A DNA stretch of 64,000 bases, from the NCBI RefSeq assembly GCF_004368785.1, contig NZ_SODM01000002.1:558001-622000 (forward strand), in the 5' to 3' direction. Source of the stretch: Flavobacterium sp. 270. GTDB lineage: Bacteria; Bacteroidota; Bacteroidia; Flavobacteriales; Flavobacteriaceae. The notes below the pieces were generated by a model that had not been told where the DNA came from, did not search any database, and saw only the letters and a program-made list of their open reading frames with translations. This document shows positions 8,317 to 16,124 of this stretch, piece after piece (the stretch's first letter is position 1; each line of letters starts with the position of its first letter). Both the position numbers and the translations under genes were made by a program.

Positions 8317-9174
8317 ATGGAAAAAATTCCTGTTAGACATATTACTAATTCTCCCACTACATCAAATTCTTCTGAGAATTTCAGTATTCGGAATCTTGAG
8401 GATTTACTTTCGGAAAAAGATTTGATGGAAGACTTACATCGACATGATTTTTTTCATATTCTGGTTTTAAAAAAAGGAAAAGGATTTCACGAAATTGACT
8501 TTATTAATCATGAAGTAAAAGATCATACTGTTTTTTTCGTACGTCCGGGGCAGGCGCACCGGTTAGAATTAGACGCTTTGTGTTCTGGATATATGATTAA
8601 AATGAATGCTGCTTTTTTCAATTCTGAAAATAAAACTTCTAATCAATATTTACGCAAAACCGGCATTCAGAATTATTATCCGCTTGACGGAAATCAATTT
8701 CAAAAAATACTTTATCCACTCGATTATATTTTTGAAGAATATAATACGAAACGCGAAAACCATCTCGAAATCATAAAAGCCAACCTCAGCATTTTTTTTA
8801 TGGAACTTACTCGCGAGCAAAAGAAAACAACCGCAGAAAAAACCAATTTGTATGCACAGGAACGTTTGGAGGAATTTTTAGCTCTTTTAGAAACGCATAT
8901 TTTTACGCAAAAACAAGTCAGCGCTTATGCCGAAATGCTAAACCTTACTTCTTATCAGCTGAATGCTATTACGAAAACAATACTTGACAAAACGGCTTCG
9001 GAAATTATTACGGAAACTATTATTCTGGAATCTAAAAGATATCTTTTAGCAACAACCAATCAAGTGAGTCAAATTGCAGATTATATGGGTTATGATGATG
9101 TTTCGTATTTTATTCGATTGTTTAAAAAACATACTGGGTTTTCGCCGGAAACTTTTCGGCAGAACTTTAAGTAA
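8317..9174 (+). CDS. AraC family transcriptional regulator
   Basis: 285 residues from the ATG at 8317. The frame is open to 8254, but the -7 box at 8293-8300 lies in that extension. The N-terminal half is a cupin-like ligand domain (DLHRHDFFHILVLKKGKGFHEIDF, then FFVRPGQAHRLEL). The C-terminal 100 residues hold the double helix-turn-helix, with the second helix phrase QIADYMGYDDVSYFIRLFKKHTGFSPETFR. It is a cytoplasmic DNA-binding activator or repressor with an unknown effector. The neighbouring methyltransferase starts 80 bp later and could be its target. Confidence 0.9.
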   Translation: MEKIPVRHITNSPTTSNSSENFSIRNLEDLLSEKDLMEDLHRHDFFHILVLKKGKGFHEIDFINHEVKDHTVFFVRPGQAHRLELDALCSGYMIKMNAAFFNSENKTSNQYLRKTGIQNYYPLDGNQFQKILYPLDYIFEEYNTKRENHLEIIKANLSIFFMELTREQKKTTAEKTNLYAQERLEEFLALLETHIFTQKQVSAYAEMLNLTSYQLNAITKTILDKTASEIITETIILESKRYLLATTNQVSQIADYMGYDDVSYFIRLFKKHTGFSPETFRQNFK

Positions 9175-9254
9175 GTGACATCAAACTTCAATTTTGTCCT
9201 ATCTTTTAAAGGTGTTCCAGATTTACTTTTGAATTGAATTTTAATTGAATCCAA

Positions 9255-9866
9255 ATGAAACAGAAATGGGACGAAAGATATAAAGAAACCGAATTTGCAT
9301 ACGGAACCGAGCCGAATATTTTCTTTAAAGAATGGCTGTCAAAATTTGAACCCGGAAAAATTTTAATGCCAGCCGATGGCGAAGGCCGTAACGGCGTTTT
9401 TGCTGCTCAATTGAACTGGAATGTCACTTCGTTTGATTTAAGCGCAGAAGGACAGCTAAAAGCTTTAAAACTTGCCAAAGAAAACAATATAAGTTTAGAA
9501 TATAGTGTCGGTGATCTCGAAGAATTGGAATTCGAGAAAAATTCATTTGACGCAATTGGATTGATTTACGCTCATTTTTCCGCGGAAGCGAAATCTAAAC
9601 TTCACCAAAAGTTAGATACTTATTTAAAATCTGGCGGAATTATTATTTTTGAAGCTTTCAGCAAAAGTCATTTCCATTTTAAAAAACAAAATCCAAAAGT
9701 GGGCGGACCAGACAATATTGATGATTTATTTTCGAAAGAAGAAATTCTAGCCGATTTTAAAAATTATGAAATCCTGCTTTTATCCGAAGAAGAAATTGTT
9801 TTGAATGAAGGGAAATTTCATATTGGAACTGGTTCTGTGATTCGGTTTGTGGGGAAGAAGATTTAG
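9255..9866 (+). CDS. Class I SAM-dependent methyltransferase
   Basis: 203 residues, a single Rossmann-type methyltransferase domain. The SAM-binding motif I is the variant LMPADGEGRNGVFAA, followed by the acidic second-strand end TSFDLSAEGQ and the motif FDAIGLIYAHF. The length and opening (MKQKWDERYKETEFAYGTEPNIF) resemble TehB/thiopurine-type small-molecule methyltransferases. The substrate is unknown and the protein is probably cytoplasmic. It follows the AraC regulator on the same strand; the 80-bp gap makes cotranscription possible but not certain. Confidence 0.85.
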   Translation: MKQKWDERYKETEFAYGTEPNIFFKEWLSKFEPGKILMPADGEGRNGVFAAQLNWNVTSFDLSAEGQLKALKLAKENNISLEYSVGDLEELEFEKNSFDAIGLIYAHFSAEAKSKLHQKLDTYLKSGGIIIFEAFSKSHFHFKKQNPKVGGPDNIDDLFSKEEILADFKNYEILLLSEEEIVLNEGKFHIGTGSVIRFVGKKI

Positions 9867-9889
9867 GTTTTTTATCTCATTTTTTGTCA

Positions 9890-10140
9890 TTGGAACGTAG
9901 CAAACTCACTAAAAATGCATAGTTTGCCAAACATTGTGGCTACGAGTGTGATTTCTCCTCCGTCGAAATGACAAACTGAATGTTATATTCGTTGTGAAAA
10001 AGCGCAATCTTGTCATTTCGACGGAGGAGACTCGAGCGATAGCGAACAGGCGAAGCAAATCACACTAGAAACTCTACAAAGCTTAACCAATTTTGTCATT
10101 CTGAGCGAAGTCGAAGAATCCGTAAGAAACTCCACAATTA
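9890..10140. repeat. Cluster of dispersed repeats between methyltransferase and XRE gene
   Basis: This gene-free stretch holds an inverted pair, TTTCTCCTCCGTCGAAATGAC near 9952 and GTCATTTCGACGGAGGAGA near 10015. Half of a second family, TTTGTCATTCTGAGCGAAG, lies near 10093; its full 24-bp palindromic form is at 42301-42352. No open frame of interest and no RNA gene is visible. Confidence 0.7.
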
Positions 10141-10229
10141 CAAATAAAAACAAAATTCATTCTACAATTACAACCTGTCCGAAAAATTGTATTTTTGTTT
10201 TGGATAAAATAATTTTCAGGAATTTTAAA

Positions 10230-10237
10230 TATCTTTG
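10230..10237 (+). promoter_or_regulatory. -7 box immediately before the XRE gene
   Basis: TATCTTTG (TAnnTTTG) ends only 4 bp before the ATG at 10242. If used, the transcript would be leaderless or nearly so. No -33 element is present at the expected distance. Confidence 0.5.
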
Positions 10238-10241
10238 AACT

Positions 10242-10625
10242 ATGACTACAACAGCAAAACATATCGGGAGAAATATAAGCCGTATCAGAGAGCTTAGAGG
10301 AATGAAACAAGAAGCACTTGCAATAGCAATTGGCGTAACGCAGCAAACTATTTCTAATATTGAAGGGAGCGAAACTGTTGAGGATGAAAAATTAAATAAA
10401 ATTGCTGAAATATTAGGCGTTTCTGCCGAAGCTATTAAGAATTTCTCTGATGAAGCTGTTTTGAATATTATTGGAAACACTTTGCATGACGGTAGTTTTA
10501 TTAATGGAAATGCATATAACTGCAACTTCAACCCGCTTGATAAAGTTGTCGAGCTTTATGAGCGTTTGGTTCAGGCTGAGAAAGATAAGGTTGAGTATTT
10601 GGAGAAATTGATGAAAGGAAAATAG
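10242..10625 (+). CDS. XRE-type HTH regulator with C-terminal coiled coil
   Basis: 127 residues. Residues 5-60 form a Cro/CI-type helix-turn-helix (ISRIRELRGMKQEALAIAIG, then TQQTISNIEGS). The rest is a linker rich in Asn and Gly (NTLHDGSFINGNAYNCNF) and a predicted coiled coil (LDKVVELYERLVQAEKDKVEYLEKL) likely to mediate dimerisation. The type is common in Bacteroidota accessory regions. It converges on the deaminase operon and shares a bidirectional terminator with it. Whether it regulates that operon is unknown. Confidence 0.85.
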   Translation: MTTTAKHIGRNISRIRELRGMKQEALAIAIGVTQQTISNIEGSETVEDEKLNKIAEILGVSAEAIKNFSDEAVLNIIGNTLHDGSFINGNAYNCNFNPLDKVVELYERLVQAEKDKVEYLEKLMKGK

Positions 10626-10672
10626 GGATTTCTTTAGAAATATTGAAAGAAAGTTAACTAAGAATATGATAC

Positions 10673-10702
10673 AAAAAACACCTCAAATGAGGTGTTTTTT
10701 TT
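10673..10702. terminator. Bidirectional terminator between XRE gene and deaminase operon
   Basis: AAAAAACACCTC aaat GAGGTGTTTTTT: perfect stem with A and T tracts on both sides. It serves the converging transcripts of the XRE gene (+) and the 66-aa gene (-). Confidence 0.85.
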
Positions 10703-10902
10703 TAAAATGATTTAGTGTATTTTAAAACTAAACTTGTATAATCCGTTTTACCTTTGTCTGACATTTTATAATCAGACAATGAAATAATTCTAGAATTTTC
10801 AATTGCTGCTTGACAGGAATTTTGATTTATTGGCGACTTATTTGAAAATTCTAAAGACAATTGATTGGTTTTTGAGGCTTGGTTTTTTTTGTCTTTTTCC
10901 AT
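10702..10902 (-). CDS. Unknown 66-aa protein, partner gene of the deaminase
   Basis: Starts 2 bp after the stop codon of the deaminase, on the same strand, so the two are almost certainly translated from one mRNA. The 66 residues are polar and basic (10 Lys, 1 Arg against 7 acidic) with no signal peptide or membrane helix. There is a Lys/Gln/Asn-rich start, a short segment QLSLEF (residues 14-19), a possible strand-helix RIISLSDYK (38-46) and a C-terminal amphipathic YTSLVLKYTKSF. No family is recognised. The tight coupling suggests a regulator, inhibitor or accessory subunit of the deaminase; this is inference only. Confidence 0.65.
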   Translation of the reverse strand: MEKDKKNQASKTNQLSLEFSNKSPINQNSCQAAIENSRIISLSDYKMSDKGKTDYTSLVLKYTKSF

Positions 10903-10904
10903 AT

Positions 10905-12482
10905 TTATTCATTTATTAGTCCGCACTCTTTTAGAGAATGTATTGCTTGAGTTTCTAGTGTAGATAAAGCTTGTAAAGATTTTGCAACTTTTGGCTTTAT
11001 AGTTGTAAAATCTCTTGAAACCTTCTTCCCATTACTTTTTCTTTCAGTAAAGTTAGTAAAAAAATTCAAATATTTACGAGGAGCTACACCATCAAAAATT
11101 AATATCCTTACTTTATCTTTACTATTTTCATCCTCTGTAATTGCATCATCGTGTAAAGTTATCCCTAAACTCTTTTTATATGGCTCAATATAATATACTT
11201 CTTTTATTCCAGCAACAATAATATGTCTAGCACAATTGTGACAAGGATATGTAGTACTAAATAGTTTACCATTAATCATTTTTTCTCCAGATAACTGACT
11301 TCCAGATATAATAGCATGCATCTCTGCATGTACAGACCTTGAAAATTCAATTAGATCCTTAATTTTCGAGTTTCTTAATTGATTTGCAAATTTATTAATC
11401 TTTTTTATATCAACTAATCCTTCATCATCAAAAAAAATATTATTTAAATCAGAATCAACATTTATTAATTCGATAATACTTTGAACTAAAGAGTCTTTTT
11501 GCTCATCATTACTACAAATACCTGTTTGATTACATCTAAAGTCGACTTTATCACCTTCTCTGTAAAGATTACCTCCAAACTTAGGAACATCATTCCATCC
11601 CGTTGATATTAAATTTCCTTTTTTACTTGTTATGGCCGCCCCAACTTGTCTTGATAAACACGCAGAATTACCTGAAGCAGATTTAGCTGCATACATTGCT
11701 GTTTCTTCAGATGTTGGAGTAACAATTGAACTCTCAAAAATAAGGTGTAAATATCTTTGAATTTTATCATTTAACTTATCTGAATTTTTTGTAGAAACTC
11801 TTAAGAAAAAATCTCCTTCTGTAAATGTACCTCTGACATTTTGACCATTTATATTATTATCATATTCATCAACGTCTATTATATTTCTAATTTCTTTCTG
11901 CGATAAATTTTTATTAAGTAAATTTTGTTCTCTTTCATGTTGAGGGGAAAATATACTAAATTGATAAAAATTATCAGTATAAATTTGCCTCAGTAATAAT
12001 AATTCCTCTTTATTTTTTATAGAATTAAAAATAAAGCATCTTCTTCTACTCGTAAAATCTTCTGCTTTTGGCAATTCTCCTCCATCACCTTTAGTAGCTT
12101 CATGTACACGATTATTGTAAATATCTCTTATTGCTAATTCTACCAAAACTGAATTATTATTATAATGTTTTCTAATTGCATTTCCCTCATCTATTTTATA
12201 CATCAATTTAGAATATTCCTCTGTGCTACCTCCTACGGGCTGAAATGCATTTATTTTATATTTATCAATATAATCGCTTAATTTTAAAACTTCTACCGTA
12301 TAACCATATGTTTTTTCTAGTATTTCAGTTAATGAAGCTATAACTTCATCTTTCATAGAACCTATCGGTGAACAAATTCCTAAAAACAATTCTTCAGTAA
12401 AAGTATTTTTAACTTTTTCCCTTGTTGTCTTCCCTTTTATTCTTTCATCCTGATGTACAATTTCAAATTTTACTTGTTCCAT
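10905..12482 (-). CDS. Anti-phage-type P-loop/cytidine deaminase (AvcD-like dCTP/dCMP deaminase)
   Basis: 525 residues in two domains. Residues about 30-230 form a P-loop kinase-like domain opening with LFLGICSPIGSMKDEV (35-45), a degenerate Walker A. Residues about 255-480 form a zinc-dependent deoxycytidylate deaminase fold with SRQVGAAI (278-284), HAEMHA (His385 ligand, Glu387 catalytic) and PCHNC (Cys414 and Cys417 ligands). This architecture is that of AvcD and related deaminases, which deplete dCTP/dCMP during phage infection and are held inactive by the upstream RNA AvcI in Vibrio. All catalytic residues are present. The upstream 390 bp contain a hairpin-rich stretch, and a 66-aa gene follows at 2 bp. 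Confidence 0.85.
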   Translation of the reverse strand: MEQVKFEIVHQDERIKGKTTREKVKNTFTEELFLGICSPIGSMKDEVIASLTEILEKTYGYTVEVLKLSDYIDKYKINAFQPVGGSTEEYSKLMYKIDEGNAIRKHYNNNSVLVELAIRDIYNNRVHEATKGDGGELPKAEDFTSRRRCFIFNSIKNKEELLLLRQIYTDNFYQFSIFSPQHEREQNLLNKNLSQKEIRNIIDVDEYDNNINGQNVRGTFTEGDFFLRVSTKNSDKLNDKIQRYLHLIFESSIVTPTSEETAMYAAKSASGNSACLSRQVGAAITSKKGNLISTGWNDVPKFGGNLYREGDKVDFRCNQTGICSNDEQKDSLVQSIIELINVDSDLNNIFFDDEGLVDIKKINKFANQLRNSKIKDLIEFSRSVHAEMHAIISGSQLSGEKMINGKLFSTTYPCHNCARHIIVAGIKEVYYIEPYKKSLGITLHDDAITEDENSKDKVRILIFDGVAPRKYLNFFTNFTERKSNGKKVSRDFTTIKPKVAKSLQALSTLETQAIHSLKECGLINE

Positions 12483-12617
12483 TAGCTTTTTTTTAAATTT
12501 TTTGATTAAGGCTTAATAAAAAATTATACATATTAGTTGTATGTTTTTTAAGTTATATTTTTTCACATATTCAATTAAGAAATTAAAACTCAAATTTTAT
12601 TACTTTATTAATATTAC

Positions 12618-12637
12618 TTTTACGGAAAACCATATTC
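12618..12637. repeat. 20-bp sequence shared with 40361-40380
   Basis: TTTTACGGAAAACCATATTC occurs here, upstream of the deaminase gene, and again at 40361-40380, upstream of the acyltransferase. The flanks differ. Both sites are in AT-rich DNA next to accessory genes. Confidence 0.7.
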
Positions 12638-12649
12638 TAATTAGATATT

Positions 12650-12709
12650 TTAGACAAAGTAGGATAATTTATAAATTCTACAACACGTAAAAATACCTGT
12701 TTTGTCTAA
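12650..12709 (-). ncRNA. Candidate structured leader/regulatory RNA upstream of the deaminase
   Basis: The perfect 9-bp arms TTAGACAAA (12650-12658) and TTTGTCTAA (12701-12709) enclose 42 nt. These contain the palindrome AATTTATAAATT and short GTAG/CTAC-type arms, so a nested stem is possible. The element lies about 170-230 bp upstream of the deaminase start, in the 330-bp space left between that gene and the peptidase terminator. In AvcID systems a regulatory RNA occupies this position. No sequence match is claimed, and a clear promoter was not found. Confidence 0.3.
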
Positions 12710-12810
12710 GGAAACTTATTTTATCCAATCATGCGTTTTATATCTCCCAACATAGAGTGATTACACTACATTCTGCATTTTTTTCAAATTTTACAATTAC
12801 TTTAGAAAAT

Positions 12811-12841
12811 AAAAAAGCGCTGCAATTTTCATTGCAGCGCT
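12811..12841 (-). terminator. Terminator of the C1 peptidase gene
   Basis: AGCGCTGCAAT tttc ATTGCAGCGCT is a perfect 11-bp stem. On the minus strand it is followed by TTTTTT, 30 bp after the peptidase stop codon. It separates the peptidase from the deaminase operon. Confidence 0.9.
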
Positions 12842-12870
12842 TCCTAATATTTCAAAAAGTCTAATAAAAC

Positions 12871-14067
12871 TTAAACCCCTAATTTCTTAGCAATCTCAGA
12901 AGGAATTCCACCTTTATTAACTAATAAAGCAGTCGTTTTATATTTCACGAAGTTTTTTGTTACAAACAAGAAACCTTTGTAGTCGTTTGTTTCTCCCCAA
13001 GAGTTTTTTACGATGTAATATTCTCTTCCAGTTTGGTCTTTTGCAAGGCCAATAATGTGCATTCCGTGGTCGTCTGTTGTGGTGTAATTATCAAACGCAG
13101 CCTGACGCATTTCTGGAGTAATTTCTGGTTCTGGTTTTGGTCCGTTAAACATGTCTGCTTTTTCTTCGGCAGTCATATCGTCGAATTTTTTTGTTGGTAC
13201 ATACGCCACACCATTTTTCCAGCTAAAGCTTTTTTCGCTTACGTCTGTTGCCCATGCTACAGTGTATCCTTTTTTAAGTGCATTATCGATAACGTCTGTC
13301 ATATCGTTTACTTTTACATTGTAAACCTGATCAAAAGACCAGTTGTCTGGCACCATCATCGTTGTTTTTTGGTAATATGGAGAAGTTGTAAAAGAAGACA
13401 TTTCTACATAATCATCTGGATTTATTCCCACTACTTCTTTTGCGAAAGATTGCGGCGTGTAATTTTTTCCTTTGTAAGTAAAATTATCCGGCACTTTTCC
13501 TAAATAAGAATCAATAACAGCAGCGTATGCTTTTTGCCAGTTTGGCGTTAATTCTCCGTTCGGGTTTTTTACCACAGCAGTTAGAAGTCCTTCAATCAGC
13601 GCTCCCATTTCGCCAAATTTATTTTTATCTGTTCCGTAGTTTAATCCTGTGTAAACTTCTCTCGGTACAGTTCCGTATTTTTTGTACATATTAATTACAT
13701 CGTGCAATGCACCACCGTCGCCCAAAGTAACTGCTCCGTGCATGCGTACATAATTAATTCCTTTTTCTACATAAACATTTCTTGCAGAGAAAATCTGAGA
13801 CAATTCTACAGGCTGTTTTCCTAAACGAATCATTTCTGACTCTAAGAATGAGTTTGTAGAATAACTCCAGCATGTTCCAGAAGATCCTTGAGCTTTTACA
13901 GATGTTGTTCCTAAATTTACTACTTCGGTAAATTTAAAGTTCTCTTTACTTTTATCACTTGCATTTAGTTTTAGTGAGTTTACTAAAACGTCTTGTGCAA
14001 AACAGCTGGTCGCTCCAACAAAAAATACCGACGCTGCAAGTACTGATTTGAATGAAAATGTATTCAT
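12871..14067 (-). CDS. Secreted C1 family peptidase (bleomycin hydrolase/PepC type)
   Basis: 398 residues with a signal peptide (residues 1-24, ending ATSCFAQ). The papain-type active site is complete: Cys66 in QGSSGTCWSYSTN (preceded by an oxyanion-hole Gln), His in DDHGMHIIGLA and Asn in YIVKNSWGE. The order and length match the C1B (PepC/bleomycin hydrolase) branch, but unlike cytoplasmic PepC this one is exported, as commonly seen in Bacteroidota. It is probably a periplasmic or cell-surface aminopeptidase. It is monocistronic with its own strong terminator. It diverges from the AraC gene across a 240-bp region. Confidence 0.9.
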   Translation of the reverse strand: MNTFSFKSVLAASVFFVGATSCFAQDVLVNSLKLNASDKSKENFKFTEVVNLGTTSVKAQGSSGTCWSYSTNSFLESEMIRLGKQPVELSQIFSARNVYVEKGINYVRMHGAVTLGDGGALHDVINMYKKYGTVPREVYTGLNYGTDKNKFGEMGALIEGLLTAVVKNPNGELTPNWQKAYAAVIDSYLGKVPDNFTYKGKNYTPQSFAKEVVGINPDDYVEMSSFTTSPYYQKTTMMVPDNWSFDQVYNVKVNDMTDVIDNALKKGYTVAWATDVSEKSFSWKNGVAYVPTKKFDDMTAEEKADMFNGPKPEPEITPEMRQAAFDNYTTTDDHGMHIIGLAKDQTGREYYIVKNSWGETNDYKGFLFVTKNFVKYKTTALLVNKGGIPSEIAKKLGV

Positions 14068-14309
14068 AAATTATGTTTAAGGTTTTGAGAAATTAGTCTA
14101 CAATGTTTCTAATTTGTTACAAAACAATTAAATTTTGTGTAATTTATTATATTTTTTCGGTTAATTTTTTCACAATCTTTTTATTAAGGTGTATTATAGT
14201 ACAAAATATGCAAAAACAGATTGCTGTTTTTCAATCAAAACTAAATCACTTTTGTAGTTCTTAAATAAATAGTAATTTGGTTGCTGAAATTCCCAGCAAA
14301 AATCCTGAA

Positions 14310-15107
14310 ATGTACGAACTCGAAAAAGAGAAATATTTAGGCAATACCAAAAACATTTTCAACAATACGCAGGGAATTGCTGTTGTAGAAACAGAATATC
14401 AAAGTAAGGTTTTTGAAGGCTGGCATTCCCATAATAATGCACATATTACATTGTTTCTAAAAGGCGGTACATCAGAAAAACGAAAAAATTCTACTATTGA
14501 TGTTGGCCCCGGTTCGCTTTTATTTTACCACAGCGACGAATTGCATTTGAATCAAAACACACTTTTTCCTTCTAAAAATATCAATATCGAAATTGAAGAA
14601 AATCTGTTGAAAGAACTTCAGATTACAGAAGCTACAATAGAGAAATCAGTTCAGAATGCTGCTTTGACTAAATTTTTGATTCTAAAAATCTTTAAAGAAT
14701 CTCAGGTTGCCGATACTTTTTCTGGCGACACCATTAATATGTTATTTGCGCAGTTGGCAAACTCTAATTCGCATTTGGATAAATTTGAAAAAAGTCCGTT
14801 TTGGGTTAAAAGTTTAAATGAATTATTGAATGACTGCTGGAACGAAAATCCGAATCTACAGGATTTGGCGCAGGTTTTAAACCTAAATCCGATTACAATT
14901 TCGAAACATTTTCCGAAATATTTTGGATGCACTTTGGGCGAATACATGCGCCGTATAAAAATAAATCGCTCGCTTTCGCTGATACAAACCAACGAAAGTA
15001 ATTTGACGGAAATTAGTTTTCTATGCGGTTTTGCCGATCAGAGTCATTTTATAAGAACCTTTAAAAACCAAACCGGATTTTTACCTAAAGAATTTCAAAA
15101 AATTTAA
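14310..15107 (+). CDS. AraC family transcriptional regulator
   Basis: 265 residues from the ATG at 14310; a TTG at 14277 would add 11 residues and cannot be excluded. The N-terminal cupin-like region shows FEGWHSHNNAHITLFLKGG and GPGSLLFYHSDELH, typical of ligand-binding domains. The C-terminal double helix-turn-helix contains DLAQVLNLNPITISKHFPKY and ISFLCGFADQSHFIRTFKNQ, followed by TGFLPKEFQ. The CPBP protease gene starts 84 bp downstream on the same strand and may be a target or cotranscribed. The effector is unknown. Confidence 0.88.
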   Translation: MYELEKEKYLGNTKNIFNNTQGIAVVETEYQSKVFEGWHSHNNAHITLFLKGGTSEKRKNSTIDVGPGSLLFYHSDELHLNQNTLFPSKNINIEIEENLLKELQITEATIEKSVQNAALTKFLILKIFKESQVADTFSGDTINMLFAQLANSNSHLDKFEKSPFWVKSLNELLNDCWNENPNLQDLAQVLNLNPITISKHFPKYFGCTLGEYMRRIKINRSLSLIQTNESNLTEISFLCGFADQSHFIRTFKNQTGFLPKEFQKI

Positions 15108-15190
15108 AAAAGGCAAATTTCATTCTATTTTTTGTTTTTGAGGCACATTACTTTTGCTTCAACTTAAACATTTAAATACCAAATCTAAAA

Positions 15191-16054
15191 ATGGAAACCC
15201 TGACTACAAAACAAAAAATATTTAATTTCCCTTTAACCAAAATTATACTTTCGTTGATCGTTTGTCTGGCTTTTGTCAATATCGGACAAGCTCTTTTTGG
15301 AAAATTATTATTGCAAACCCCGCTCGACAAAGATTTTAGAAATCTTATAAAAGGAATTATTGTTTCTGCTTTGGCTTTGGGCAGTTATATTCTTTTCTTC
15401 AAATATTATGAAAAAAGAGACGTTACCGAATTCTCTCTCAACAGAATTGCCCGAAATTTAATTATCGGAACTCTGATTGGAGCTGTTTTACAATCGCTGA
15501 CTATTTTGGTTATTTATCTCGCTGGCGGTTATACTATTCTTGCTGTAAATCCTGTTTCGTTTATTATTATTCCGCTAACGCTTTCTTTTACGGCAGCAAT
15601 TATCGAGGAAATTTTAGTACGCGGTATTCTTTTTAGAATCATGGAAGAAAAACTAGGAAGTTATATTGCTTTGATTATTTCGGCTTTAATTTTTGGTTTG
15701 ATGCATTTGGCGAATGAAAACAGTACTTTGCTTTCTTGTTTGTCTGTTGCCATTGAAGCTGGATTATTACTTGGCGCGGCTTTTATTTACAGTAGAAATT
15801 TATGGTTTCCTATTGCTTTGCATTTTGCGTGGAATTTTATGCAGTCGGGAATTTACGGCGCCATAACTTCTGGAAATGCAAAAACAAATAGTCTGATTGA
15901 AGCTAAATTTGAAGGTTTAGAATTGATAACCGGAGGAGAATTTGGACCCGAAGGCAGTATTCAGGCCATTGTATTTTGCTCTATTGCTACAACTGTTTTA
16001 TTGATTTTATCTCATAGAGAAAACAAAATAGTTTTGCCATATTGGAAGAAATAA
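15191..16054 (+). CDS. CPBP family intramembrane metalloprotease
   Basis: 287 residues with about eight predicted membrane helices. The CPBP/Abi core is present: AAIIEEILVRGILFRIMEE (EExxxR motif), LIFGLMHLANE (first His) and IALHFAWNFMQSG (second His). Family members include type II CAAX prenyl-endopeptidases and bacteriocin self-immunity proteins; the bacterial substrates are mostly unknown. It follows an AraC regulator by 84 bp, so the pair may form one unit, and it is closed by the terminator at 16070-16101. Confidence 0.88.
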   Translation: METLTTKQKIFNFPLTKIILSLIVCLAFVNIGQALFGKLLLQTPLDKDFRNLIKGIIVSALALGSYILFFKYYEKRDVTEFSLNRIARNLIIGTLIGAVLQSLTILVIYLAGGYTILAVNPVSFIIIPLTLSFTAAIIEEILVRGILFRIMEEKLGSYIALIISALIFGLMHLANENSTLLSCLSVAIEAGLLLGAAFIYSRNLWFPIALHFAWNFMQSGIYGAITSGNAKTNSLIEAKFEGLELITGGEFGPEGSIQAIVFCSIATTVLLILSHRENKIVLPYWKK

Positions 16055-16069
16055 GCTTTTTATAAAAAC

Positions 16070-16101
16070 AAACCCGACAAGATTTAAAATCTGTCGGGTT
16101 T
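16070..16101. terminator. Bidirectional terminator
   Basis: AAACCCGACA and TGTCGGGTTT form a perfect 10-bp stem between converging genes (CPBP protease on + and the outer-membrane protein on -). Confidence 0.8.
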
Positions 16102-16124
16102 CATAAATAACTAACCAAATTGTA

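Noticed and set aside
10083..10531. Two minus-strand frames antisense to the XRE gene
   Set aside because: They overlap a clear helix-turn-helix gene and dispersed repeats, and their translations are low-complexity.
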